DNA of 48,259 bases. Source: CAZGVW01 sp964529265 (GTDB taxonomy: Bacteria; Planctomycetota; Phycisphaerae; Phycisphaerales; UBA1924). Each line of letters starts with the position of its first letter. The first letter of the stretch is position 1. Position numbers and translations under genes: made by a program. Below the pieces are notes generated by a model, which made no database searches, had not been told where the DNA came from, and saw nothing but the letters and a program-made list of their open reading frames with translations. Shown in pieces: positions 25,662 through 33,497 of the stretch. The stretch is taken from positions 1 to 48,259 of the forward strand of contig CAZGVW010000162.1 of assembly GCA_964529265.1 (NCBI GenBank). Reading direction: 5' to 3'.

Positions 25662-27026
25662 TCACACACGCCGCGCTGATTCGAGAATCAGCCGCTTCGG
25701 CAGCGCCAGCGTCACCACCGAGGCCAGAATCATGGTCCCCGCGAACCCGGCGAACGCCCCGGGGATCCCCCACGCCTCGACCATTTTCAGCCCCAGGAAC
25801 GGCGCCACCGCCGACACCGCCCAGCCGCAGCCCATGAGCAGCGACCCGACCAGCCCCGTCGCGTGCGGGAGCAGGCGCTGGGCCATCGCGATAAACGCCG
25901 GAATGACGCTGAAATACCCCAATCCTGCGACAAACGCGCCCGCCAGCATCCCCTCGAACCCCAGCCGCGGCATCGCCACCAGCACCGGCACGGTGAGCCC
26001 CACGATCACGGCAAGCGCCGTCCGCTCCCGCCCGGCCCGGATGATGTACCCGAGCGACAACCCCCCCACCGCCATGCCCAGTTGCGACACGGCGATGAGG
26101 TCGCCGACGCGGGATGAGACGACGCGCGGCCCGGCGGTGATGTGGGCGTCGCACCAGCGCTTGTAGAGATAGAAAAGGCCGATGTTGGTGATGAAAAGCA
26201 GCGAATTGGCGACGAAAAGCACGAAAACGGCCTTCCATCGCGCCGAAAGGGCGGAATCCGCGTGCGTTTCCGCGCCGGCCGCCGCCCGCAGGGCCCTGTG
26301 ATCGCCCGGGGCACGGTGGGAAACGCCTCTGGTGAAGAAAAACAGCGCCGCCGCGGCAAAAAGGCCCGGAATCATCATTCCGGAAATGCCCTGCATGTGG
26401 GCGCTGGAGTGCTCGTTGATGCGGGTTGCGGCAATTGGCCCCAGAAAGCCGCCCAGCATGCCGCAGGCGAAGAAAATCGAGAGCGCAAACGCGCGGGCGG
26501 AGCGCCGCGTGCGGTGGTCGTGGAACACATCCCGCCCCAGTTCCCCCGCGAGGCCCGCCGCGATCGGGTGGTAGACGCCGGAGCCGGCCATGCCGACCAC
26601 CTGCAGGGCGATCAACTGCTCGAAGGACTGAGCAAACCCGATGAGCGTGAGGCAGACGGCGGCGACGGCGAGGCCGATGGGGGCGACGATGCGGGTGTTC
26701 AGGCGATCGGACAAATGTGCGAAAAACGGCTGCGAAATGCCGCTTACGATCGCATTTGTGCTGAAAATGATCGCGACCTGCTCCGCCGTGAGCCCGAGGC
26801 GCTGCTGGAGGTCGGCCGTGAGCGCCAGGACGATCGGGGGATAGAGATCGACCACCGTGTGCGACGCGGCGACGGCCCTGTAGCCGACTCGTGTGCGCTT
26901 CCGTGATTCAATCACAACCGCGGCGGTGGGCGCGATCAGGGACTCGGCGCCTGGCGCGGGCGCTTCCGTCTCGCGCTCGGCGATGGCGGCGGACGCGCTT
27001 CCTCCCTCATCGATCGCCCGAGTCAC
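25662..27026 (-). CDS. MFS transporter, fosmidomycin-resistance (Fsr)-like
   Basis: A 454-residue major facilitator with about 12 membrane segments. The first helix region reads AASHTVVDLYPPIVLALTADL, followed by AIIFSTNAIVSGISQPFFAHLSDR, which resembles the Fsr/fosmidomycin-resistance subfamily. Another recognisable patch is GMAGSGVYHPIAAGLAGELG. Substrates of this subfamily are generally unknown outside drug tests. A hydrophilic N-terminal stretch of about 45 residues precedes the first helix. GTG 27026 is chosen because TATCCT ends 8 nt before it; the longer open frame upstream overlaps the neighbouring gene and is not coding-like. The gene is last after the respiratory cluster but probably has its own promoter. 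Confidence 0.85.
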   Translation of the reverse strand: MTRAIDEGGSASAAIAERETEAPAPGAESLIAPTAAVVIESRKRTRVGYRAVAASHTVVDLYPPIVLALTADLQQRLGLTAEQVAIIFSTNAIVSGISQPFFAHLSDRLNTRIVAPIGLAVAAVCLTLIGFAQSFEQLIALQVVGMAGSGVYHPIAAGLAGELGRDVFHDHRTRRSARAFALSIFFACGMLGGFLGPIAATRINEHSSAHMQGISGMMIPGLFAAAALFFFTRGVSHRAPGDHRALRAAAGAETHADSALSARWKAVFVLFVANSLLFITNIGLFYLYKRWCDAHITAGPRVVSSRVGDLIAVSQLGMAVGGLSLGYIIRAGRERTALAVIVGLTVPVLVAMPRLGFEGMLAGAFVAGLGYFSVIPAFIAMAQRLLPHATGLVGSLLMGCGWAVSAVAPFLGLKMVEAWGIPGAFAGFAGTMILASVVTLALPKRLILESARRV

Positions 27027-27034
27027 GGTCGGAG

Positions 27035-27040
27035 AGGATA
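27035..27040 (-). promoter_or_regulatory. -10 box placed for a leaderless start (MFS gene)
   Basis: TATCCT on the minus strand ends 8 nt before the GTG at 27026 and begins 6 nt after the stop of the preceding gene. There is no Shine-Dalgarno. Confidence 0.4.
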
Positions 27041-27046
27041 GGCGGG

Positions 27047-27799
27047 TCAGGCGGCGGGCCCGGAGGGTGGCTCTTGGGCGCGTGGAGGAAGGAAGGAGCC
27101 TCCGACGACCATGGCGCCCACGAAGAGGAGGAGGACGCCGATTCCGCCCACCGGCCACGTCCAGCCGAGGGCGCCGAAGCCATCGTCCACGAGTTCGGCG
27201 GCGGGTCGTCGCGGAGTATTGGTGACTTCGAGAGCCGCGGCGTGCTGCCAGGTGCGCTGCTCGAGTTGCGGGAGGAAGGCGGACGAGCGATCGACGCCGC
27301 CCTCGGGCAAAAGGCGCACAAAGGTGTATTTCCACGCGTTTCGGCGCATTTTTCCGCGTTTGTTCTCGGAAAGGCCCTCATCGGGCGCGCGCGAGGCGAC
27401 GACGACGCGGTGCTCGCCTTCGGGGGTGGCGAGGGCCTCGTCGGGGGTCTGGCCGCCGCGGACTTTCACCATCTGGAGGACGCGCAGCCAGTCGGCGTGG
27501 CGCATGAGTTCGGGGAGGCGGGGATCGTCGCGGCCGGTGACGGGGAGGCGCTCGACGGCGCCCATCCAGTGGACTTCGACGAACGCCTCGGGGCCATCGC
27601 TGACGGTGCGGAGTTCGACGGGGTGGCCGTGGTAGCGGAACTCGTCGTCGTAGACGGTTTCGACGAACCAGCGGACAGGGGGCGCGGTTTCGGATCGCTC
27701 GCGGAGGCGCGCGGTCATCGCGGGCAGGGCGAAAGCGAGCATCGCCGCGCCGGCGAGAATGATCGCGCCTCCGATGATTCGATTCCGCCGCGGGGACAT
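27047..27799 (-). CDS. Two-TM protein at the end of the oxidase operon
   Basis: A 250-residue protein I cannot assign. It has a membrane segment near the N-terminus (IIGGAIILAGAAMLAFALPA, about 9-28) and another near the C-terminus (WPVGGIGVLLLFVGAMVVGG, about 214-233), with a soluble domain of some 180 residues between. The soluble part has no cysteine pair, heme site or enzyme motif, but phrases such as WFVETVYDDEFRYHGHPVELR recur as beta-strand-like text. The topology is that of SURF1, the cytochrome oxidase assembly factor, yet the SURF1 signature (GxxNGxFPV) is absent. It follows coxD by 62 bp on the same strand, so a role in oxidase assembly is an inference from place and shape only. 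Confidence 0.7.
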   Translation of the reverse strand: MSPRRNRIIGGAIILAGAAMLAFALPAMTARLRERSETAPPVRWFVETVYDDEFRYHGHPVELRTVSDGPEAFVEVHWMGAVERLPVTGRDDPRLPELMRHADWLRVLQMVKVRGGQTPDEALATPEGEHRVVVASRAPDEGLSENKRGKMRRNAWKYTFVRLLPEGGVDRSSAFLPQLEQRTWQHAAALEVTNTPRRPAAELVDDGFGALGWTWPVGGIGVLLLFVGAMVVGGSFLPPRAQEPPSGPAA

Positions 27800-27861
27800 T
27801 TCTGCTCCTGCGCACTCGTTCGATGGAGCGCGCGATGACGCGATGTTAGGCGCGCGATCGC

Positions 27862-28392
27862 TCAGTGATCGTGGCCGTGATCGTCGGCGGGGGCCGGGGG
27901 GGCGGTCTCTGCGGGGTGATCCGCGGCTTCGCCGTGCGCGGCGTCTCCGTGAGCCGCATCGCCGTGGCCATCAGGCGAGATTCTGCCCTCGGCGATGGCG
28001 CGGTCGAGCACGTCCTGCACCTGCCTGGGCGGGATCATTTCGGCGCGGACGGGGTCCACCATGCCGCGGGAGCCGATATCGAGCACGGTGAAGAGCATGA
28101 AGGTGAAGATGGCGAGGAGGCAGAAGAGCAGCGCGACGGCGTTGAACTTGTTGTCCCAGTGAAGGTGCATGAAGAAGCCGACGACGAGCGCGGCCTTGAA
28201 TCCGGCGATGGCGAGGGCGAGGAGCGTGTTCCCCATGACGCCGAGGTTGATCTCGAGCGCCGTGTACACGGTCAGGCCCGTCATGATGAACAGGATGAGA
28301 AGGATGCCCAGCAGGATCGTCCACGGCGCGATGTGGGGGTGAACCTCGCCTTCGCCGTGGCCGTGATGATGCGATTGGGAGTGTGCGCTCAT
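27862..28392 (-). CDS. coxD: Cytochrome c oxidase subunit IV (prokaryotic type)
   Basis: A 176-residue small subunit of the caa3-type oxidase. Three membrane segments are seen: WTILLGILLILFIMTGLTVY, LALAIAGFKAALVVGFFMHL with the typical FFMHLHWDNKFN loop, and LLFCLLAIFTFMLFTVLDIG. This matches the COX4/CyoD-like 'subunit IV' family. Both ends are unusual. The N-terminus begins SAHSQSHHHGHGEGEVHPH, and the C-terminus is a tail of repeated HGDAAHG units ending DDHGHDH, nearly 40 residues. The gene lies 9 bp after coxC. The His-rich tails may bind copper or zinc; this is inference. Confidence 0.9.
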   Translation of the reverse strand: MSAHSQSHHHGHGEGEVHPHIAPWTILLGILLILFIMTGLTVYTALEINLGVMGNTLLALAIAGFKAALVVGFFMHLHWDNKFNAVALLFCLLAIFTFMLFTVLDIGSRGMVDPVRAEMIPPRQVQDVLDRAIAEGRISPDGHGDAAHGDAAHGEAADHPAETAPPAPADDHGHDH

Positions 28393-28401
28393 GGATTGGG
28401 C

Positions 28402-29106
28402 TCAGCCGACGAGGTAGAGGAGGGGGAACAGGAAGATCCAGATGAGGTCCACGAGGTGCCAGAAGAGCCCCGTGTTCTCGATGGCGGTGAAGTGCTTCGG
28501 GCCGAAGTGGCCTTTGTGTCCGCGCCACAGCACCCAGGCGAGCAGAATGACGCCCACGAGGACGTGGGAGCCGTGGATGGCGGTCGCGACCCAGTAGATG
28601 GCGAGGAAGAGCGGGTCGTAGGTTCCGGGCATGTGGCCGTGCTCGCCGACGAACGAGAAGAAGCCTCCGGGCACCTCGCCTTTGGAGATCTTGGGGAAGT
28701 ACTCGAGAGCGAGTTTCGTGACGAGGAAGAAGACGCCGCACAGGATGGTGATGAAGAGGTTGATCTTCATCCATCGCTGCTGGTTGAGTTGGGCGTTTCG
28801 GATGGACATCGCCATCGTGAAGGAGGAGAGCAGGAGCACGGCCGTGTTGACCGCGCCGACCTTCCAGTTGAGGTAGGTGCGCGAGGCGTGGTGGAAGTCA
28901 TCCAGATGCAGCATCCGGAAGACGGTGTAGGCGGTGAACATGCCGCTGAAGAGCAGCAGTTCGGTGGTGAGGAAGAGCCACATGCCGAGTTTCGCGGCGT
29001 CGTACTCATCCCGGTTGTTGCGCCAGTGGGCCTGATGGCGATAGCGCGACCAGTACGTCTTTGACTGGTCGTCGAACCCGCCTGGCTGGGCGTGGATGGT
29101 GCTCAT
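28402..29106 (-). CDS. coxC: Cytochrome c oxidase subunit III
   Basis: A 234-residue membrane subunit with about five helices, which stabilises the oxidase core. The family is clear from AAKLGMWLFLTTELLLFSGM, VNTAVLLLSSFTMAMSIR, and the C-terminal IHGSHVLVGVILL followed by FWHLVDLIWIFLFPLLY. The length fits the shorter bacterial form with five helices. It follows coxA by 6 bp and precedes coxD by 9 bp, so the three are one transcript. The N-terminus (STIHAQPGGFDDQSKTYWSR) is hydrophilic and cytoplasmic. Confidence 0.96.
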   Translation of the reverse strand: MSTIHAQPGGFDDQSKTYWSRYRHQAHWRNNRDEYDAAKLGMWLFLTTELLLFSGMFTAYTVFRMLHLDDFHHASRTYLNWKVGAVNTAVLLLSSFTMAMSIRNAQLNQQRWMKINLFITILCGVFFLVTKLALEYFPKISKGEVPGGFFSFVGEHGHMPGTYDPLFLAIYWVATAIHGSHVLVGVILLAWVLWRGHKGHFGPKHFTAIENTGLFWHLVDLIWIFLFPLLYLVG

Positions 29107-29112
29107 CGGAGT

Positions 29113-30882
29113 TCAGTGCCCCCTCTTCCCGGCGGGCAGCGGCGGCGGAAGGGGATAATCCTTCGGATCGCAGTGCGGCGGCGGGAAATCGTCGAAGTCG
29201 TACGGGCCGTGGTGCACGACGGGCTCGTGGTGGAAGTTGTGCTCGATGGGCGGGCTATCCGTGGTCCATTCAAGGCTGAGGCCGCCCCACGGGTTCTTCG
29301 GCGCCTTCGGGCCGGCGACCAGCGACTGCACGAAGGTGAAGAGGTGCGTGAAGAGTCCGGCGGCGAGGATCCATGAGCCGACGGTGCTGATCTGGTGGTA
29401 GATGTGGTACTCCTCGACGTAGGTGGCGTACCGCCGCGGCATGCCGTTGGCGCCCATCAGGAACTGCGAGAAGAACGTGACGTTGAACCCGATGAACACG
29501 AGGATGAAGCCGATCATCGCGGCCTTCTCGTTGTACATCTTGCCGAACATCTTGGGCCACCAGTGGTGGAGGCCGCCCAAGAAGGCGATCGCGGCGCCGC
29601 CCATCATCACGTAATGGAAGTGGGCCACGATGAAGTACGTGTCGTGGAGGTGCAGATCGGTGGCGAGCGAGCCGAGGAAGATGCCGGTGAGGCCGCCGAT
29701 GGAGAACGTGAAGAGGAAGCCGAGGCCATAGGCCATGGGCGTGTTGAGCGAGATGGAGCCCTTGTACAGCGTGGCGATCCAGTTGATGACCTTGATGGCC
29801 GAGGGAATGGCGACGAGGTAGGTGAGGAAGGAGAAGATCGCGCTGATGAGTTCACCCTGGGCGGTGAACATGTGGTGTCCCCACACGATGAAGGAGATGG
29901 CCGCGATGCCGAGGCTCGAGAAGGCTACGGCGCGGTAGCCGAAGATCATCTTGCGCGAGTGGACGGCGATGAGTTCGCTCATGATGCCCATGCCGGGCAG
30001 GATCATGATGTAGACCGCCGGGTGGCTGTAGAACCAGAAGAAGTGCTGGTAGAGCACGGGATCGCCGCCCAGGGCGGGATCAAAGATGCCCACCTGGAAC
30101 AGCCGCTCGACGGTGAGGAGCAGCACGGTGACGCCAAGCACCGGCGTGGCGAGCACCTGGAGGATGGCGGTGGCGTAGATGGCCCAGATGAAGAGGGGCA
30201 TATCGAACCAGCCGATGCCCGGGGCCCGGAGTTTGTGCACCGTCACGACGAAGTTCATGCCGGTGAGGATCGAGCTGAAGCCGAGGATGAAGACGCCGAG
30301 CGTCATGAAGACGACGCGCCAATGCTCGGCATCGCCTCGGAGGCTGTACGGGGTGTAAAAGGTCCAGCCGGTGTCCACGCCGCCGAGGCCGATCGCGACG
30401 AGCGAGAAGAGCGCGCCGGTGACATAAATCCACCACGAGAAGAGGTTGAGTTTGGGGAAGGCGACGTCCTTGGCGCCGAGCATGATGGGCAGGAAGAAGT
30501 TGCCCATCGCGGCGGGGATCGCGGGGATGATGAACAGGAACACCATGATCGCGCCGTGCAGCGTGAAGAGGCGGTTGTAGATGTCGGGCGTGAAGATCTG
30601 GCCCGTGACCACCGTCTCGCCGGCCGCATCCACGATGGTGCGCGTGGGCTGGAACAGTTCGAGGCGCACCAGGAGCGCGAAGACGCCGCCCAGGAAGAAC
30701 ATGAAGAGCGTGGCGAACAGATACATCACGCCGAGCTTCTTGTGGTCGATGGTGGTCATCCAGTCCCACACCGTCGTCCACAGGCCGCCCTTGGGATGCA
30801 GGAAGCTCACGTCGTGGTGGTCCTGGCCACCGGCGTGGTCCGCCCCATGGCCGTGCGCTCCGCTCTGGCTGATCGTGCTCAT
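29113..30882 (-). CDS. coxA: Cytochrome c oxidase subunit I, A2-type
   Basis: A 589-residue heme-copper oxidase core that reduces oxygen at heme a3-CuB and pumps protons. Metal ligands are visible: LHGAIMVF for heme a, WFYSHPAVYIMILP with the CuB histidine and the cross-linked tyrosine, WGHHMFTAQ with two CuB histidines, and VAHFHYVMMGG for heme a3 and heme a. YSHPAVY in place of GHPEVY lacks the D-channel glutamate, which places it in the A2 class, as in the Rhodothermus caa3 oxidase. The start at 30882 has AGAAGG ahead. A longer open frame to 31950 is only a shadow of coxB. The N-terminal 25 residues are His/Gly rich (GAHGHGADHAGGQDHHD). Confidence 0.97.
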   Translation of the reverse strand: MSTISQSGAHGHGADHAGGQDHHDVSFLHPKGGLWTTVWDWMTTIDHKKLGVMYLFATLFMFFLGGVFALLVRLELFQPTRTIVDAAGETVVTGQIFTPDIYNRLFTLHGAIMVFLFIIPAIPAAMGNFFLPIMLGAKDVAFPKLNLFSWWIYVTGALFSLVAIGLGGVDTGWTFYTPYSLRGDAEHWRVVFMTLGVFILGFSSILTGMNFVVTVHKLRAPGIGWFDMPLFIWAIYATAILQVLATPVLGVTVLLLTVERLFQVGIFDPALGGDPVLYQHFFWFYSHPAVYIMILPGMGIMSELIAVHSRKMIFGYRAVAFSSLGIAAISFIVWGHHMFTAQGELISAIFSFLTYLVAIPSAIKVINWIATLYKGSISLNTPMAYGLGFLFTFSIGGLTGIFLGSLATDLHLHDTYFIVAHFHYVMMGGAAIAFLGGLHHWWPKMFGKMYNEKAAMIGFILVFIGFNVTFFSQFLMGANGMPRRYATYVEEYHIYHQISTVGSWILAAGLFTHLFTFVQSLVAGPKAPKNPWGGLSLEWTTDSPPIEHNFHHEPVVHHGPYDFDDFPPPHCDPKDYPLPPPLPAGKRGH

Positions 30883-30953
30883 GACGCTTTGCCTTCTCGA
30901 TGCGTAAGTCCGCGTGTGGCGGACGCCGCCCCGGTCTGATGATCCGACGCTTC

Positions 30954-32078
30954 CTACTCCCCGGGCGGCGCGGCGCCGCCTTCCTGGGACTGCTGTTCCT
31001 CCGCGTTCTTCGCAGCCGCGGCCTCCGCCGCCTCCAGTTCCTTGCGCCCGACTTCGCTCAGGCTCTTCATGAACGCGATCAGGGCTGAGATCTCCTCTTC
31101 CGTGAGTTGCCCCTGGAAGCTGTTCATCTGGTTGGGGAACCCCTTCACGATCTTGATGGAGGGGTTCAGGATCGATTCGCGGATGTAGTTCTCTTCCACG
31201 ACGGCGGATGTGCCGTCGGTGAACTCCTCGGTGCTGCCGTAGACATCCTCCCAGCCGGGGCCGGTGATGACGGACTTGTCCGTCGCGTGGCAGGAGTTGC
31301 AGCCCTTGATGACGAAGAGGATCTTGCCCCATTCCTGGGGTTTCAGGCTCTTGACGTCGATGGCGTGGTCGGCCTTCCATTTCTGGTAGTCGGCCTCGTC
31401 CATCACCTTGACGAGCGCGCCCATCTGCGAGTGGCTGAGGCCGCAGTACTCCGTGCAGAAGAGGTAGTGCTCCTCGCCGGGGGTCGTCGCCTCGAACCAC
31501 GTGGTGGTGTAGCGGTTCGGGAAGATATCCAGCTTCTGACGGAAATCGGGCACATAGAGGCTGTGGATCACGTCCTCGCTGATCATCGTCAGCCTGACGG
31601 GGCGCCCGGCGGGCACGGCGAAGACCGGCACCATGGCGTCCGCGATGCGGACCACTTCCTCCGGCTTCTGCGTGGCGCCGTTGTCGTAGCGCCACGACCA
31701 GTTCCACTGCCGCGCCGTGACGGAGATCTGCTCCGAGCCCGCGCGGGCCACGTGGTGGTTCATGTACAGATCGAACGCCCAGAAGAAGAGGGTGATGAGG
31801 ATCGCGAGCGGCCCGAGCGACCACGCGAGTTCGAGCGGGGTGTTGTGCGAGGCGCTGCGCTGCTGCGGCACACCGGGGCGGCGGCGGTACTTGATCGCAA
31901 AATAGCCGGCCAGCGCCATGAGGATCACGAAGAAGACCACGCACAGCCACGTGATAAACCAGAACAGAACATCGTGCGGGGCCGCGAAGGTGGAGGCGGC
32001 GCGCGACAACCCGACGCCGATGCCTTCGTTCACGCCCGCGGTCGCGAGCCCGGTCGAGATGTCAAGCGCCGAGATCAT
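30954..32078 (-). CDS. coxB: Cytochrome c oxidase subunit II with fused cytochrome c domain
   Basis: A 374-residue CuA subunit of a caa3 oxidase. Two membrane helices (FWFITWLCVVFFVILMALAG and LAWSLGPLAILITLFFWAFD) are followed by the cupredoxin domain. CuA ligands are in DVIHSLYVPDF and CTEYCGLSHSQM. A C-terminal cytochrome c domain starts near residue 245 with CNSCH, with a methionine ligand candidate in GFPNQMNSFQG. The fused heme allows electrons to be taken directly from ACIII. It ends in an Ala/Glu-rich helix tail. It is 12 bp after the SCO gene and 71 bp before coxA. Confidence 0.97.
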   Translation of the reverse strand: MISALDISTGLATAGVNEGIGVGLSRAASTFAAPHDVLFWFITWLCVVFFVILMALAGYFAIKYRRRPGVPQQRSASHNTPLELAWSLGPLAILITLFFWAFDLYMNHHVARAGSEQISVTARQWNWSWRYDNGATQKPEEVVRIADAMVPVFAVPAGRPVRLTMISEDVIHSLYVPDFRQKLDIFPNRYTTTWFEATTPGEEHYLFCTEYCGLSHSQMGALVKVMDEADYQKWKADHAIDVKSLKPQEWGKILFVIKGCNSCHATDKSVITGPGWEDVYGSTEEFTDGTSAVVEENYIRESILNPSIKIVKGFPNQMNSFQGQLTEEEISALIAFMKSLSEVGRKELEAAEAAAAKNAEEQQSQEGGAAPPGE

Positions 32079-32090
32079 GCTTCATTCGCC

Positions 32091-33041
32091 TCATGCCTGC
32101 AGAGCCGGACGCGCCGATGCGCCCGCCGCAACGGCCTGCCTTCCGCGGCGAGCCTTGCGCCGCGCATCGTTCAGAAACAGAAGCCCGAGCGTCGTCCCCA
32201 CCACGATCACCGACAGGGTTCCGGCGACCTGCATGACGCGCATCGCATGCAGGGAGTACTTGCCGTCGGAGCCCACGACGTGGCAGAAGAACAGGATCCG
32301 GTCGAACACCGAACCGATGCGATTCTGCGCCGCATCGGAGAGGGCCATCTGGAGCTGCGTCGCCTCGTACTTCACGCCGTAGAGGTAGTTGGACACCGCG
32401 CCGTCGGGGGAGAGGACGATGATCACCGCGGCGTGCGAATACTCATCCGCCTTCGGCATGTAGACGTACTCGTAGCCCACGCTGTCGGCGAGCGAGCGCG
32501 CGTTGGCGGCGGTCGCGGTGAGGAAGGGCCACGCGGATTCATCCACCATTTCGTCGCGGTAGCCGGCGAGCATGGCGGCCTGGCGCACCGCGGCGTCCGA
32601 CGTGGTGTTCGTGTGATCGAAACTGACGGCGAGGGACGTGTACTCCTCGCCGAGATCGAACTTCATTTCGTTGAAGGCCTTCTGCGCGCCGTTGAAGACC
32701 GCGGTGCATAGCAGCGGACAATCGAAGTAGCCGAGCACGAGCACGACGGGCCGCTGCCCATCGAAGAACTCGCCGAGGCGCCTCGCCTTGCCCTGAGCGT
32801 CGGTGAACTCCAGTTCGACCGGGACTATTCCGCCGCGTTTCTCCGTGACGCCCGCGCCGAGGGTTTCGGCCGGGTGCTCCTGACGGAGGAGCTGGGCCTG
32901 GGCCACCGAAGCACCCCCGCCCCCGGACCCGCCCCCGCCCCCGGACCCGGAAACGACCAGCGCCGCCGCGGCGCAGAGGAGGGCGCGCCGCAGGCCAGCC
33001 GCGGCGTGGCGAATCCTCATGCTGTGCGGGCGTGAGTTCAT
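32091..33041 (-). CDS. SCO1/SenC copper chaperone with C-terminal TM helix
   Basis: A 316-residue SCO protein that helps place copper in CuA of CoxB at the outer face of the membrane. The thioredoxin-like fold has the copper-binding pair in GYFDCPLLCTAVF (CxxxC), and a histidine candidate later in ADEYSHAAVIIVLSPDG. A C-terminal helix (VMQVAGTLSVIVVGTTLGLL) anchors it, as is common for SCO proteins in ACIII clusters. After the signal-like N-terminus there is a Gly/Ser linker (SGSGGGGGSGGGG) encoded by six C-runs on the plus strand (32914-32948). ATG 33041 is chosen because it starts 10 nt after the previous stop and precedes the hydrophobic segment; ATG 33020 is possible. Confidence 0.92.
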   Translation of the reverse strand: MNSRPHSMRIRHAAAGLRRALLCAAAALVVSGSGGGGGSGGGGASVAQAQLLRQEHPAETLGAGVTEKRGGIVPVELEFTDAQGKARRLGEFFDGQRPVVLVLGYFDCPLLCTAVFNGAQKAFNEMKFDLGEEYTSLAVSFDHTNTTSDAAVRQAAMLAGYRDEMVDESAWPFLTATAANARSLADSVGYEYVYMPKADEYSHAAVIIVLSPDGAVSNYLYGVKYEATQLQMALSDAAQNRIGSVFDRILFFCHVVGSDGKYSLHAMRVMQVAGTLSVIVVGTTLGLLFLNDARRKARRGRQAVAAGASARPALQA

Positions 33042-33051
33042 ACCGGGCCGG

Positions 33052-33474
33052 TCAGCCTCCCGCCGCCTGGGCGTATTCCCGCGCGACCGACTCGATGGCG
33101 TTCTCGATGGGCACTCGGACGATGTTGTTCTCGACATCCACCCAGCCGTATTCGTGCAACTGAGCCTGCCAACGGGCCTTGAGTTCACGCGTCTCATCGC
33201 CCAGTTCGATGCGCTCCACATTCCGGACGAACTTGGCGCGGTTGACCTGCACGAAGTAGACGCCGACCGCGGCCATCGAGACCAGCAGGGCGATGAAGCC
33301 GCCCAGGCCGTAGAGCGCGATCACTCCCGGCGTGGTCTGGCCGTGCGCGTGCTGGGGCGGGGCCTCGCCGGAGTGCTCGTGCCACTCGTCATCGGTGACG
33401 AGCGTGTGATCGGCGTCCTCCCACTGGTCATCGTGGACGGGGTTCGCTGGATGGTGCTCGTGGGCTGCGGACAT
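33052..33474 (-). CDS. Single-TM protein between actF and SCO gene
   Basis: A 140-residue protein of unknown function. It begins with a His/Asp-rich stretch (SAAHEHHPANPVHDDQWED and GEAPPQHAHGQ), followed by one membrane helix (VIALYGLGGFIALLVSMAAVG, about 50-70). A short soluble C-terminal part contains ARWQAQLHEYGWVDVENNIV and IPIENAIESVA-like text. The latter resembles the linker that joins small subunits to oxidase complexes, but I cannot name a family. It sits 23 bp after actF and 10 bp before the SCO gene, so it is within the operon. It could be a small ACIII subunit comparable in place to ActG/ActH of other bacteria, or an assembly factor. Confidence 0.75.
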   Translation of the reverse strand: MSAAHEHHPANPVHDDQWEDADHTLVTDDEWHEHSGEAPPQHAHGQTTPGVIALYGLGGFIALLVSMAAVGVYFVQVNRAKFVRNVERIELGDETRELKARWQAQLHEYGWVDVENNIVRVPIENAIESVAREYAQAAGG

Positions 33475-33497
33475 GTGTGACTCTCAGCAGGTTCGCA

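Noticed and set aside
31000..31950. Long N-terminal extension of coxA across coxB
   Set aside because: The extension is an out-of-frame reading of coxB with Arg/Pro-rich shadow text; coxA starts at 30882 with a ribosome site and a normal opening.
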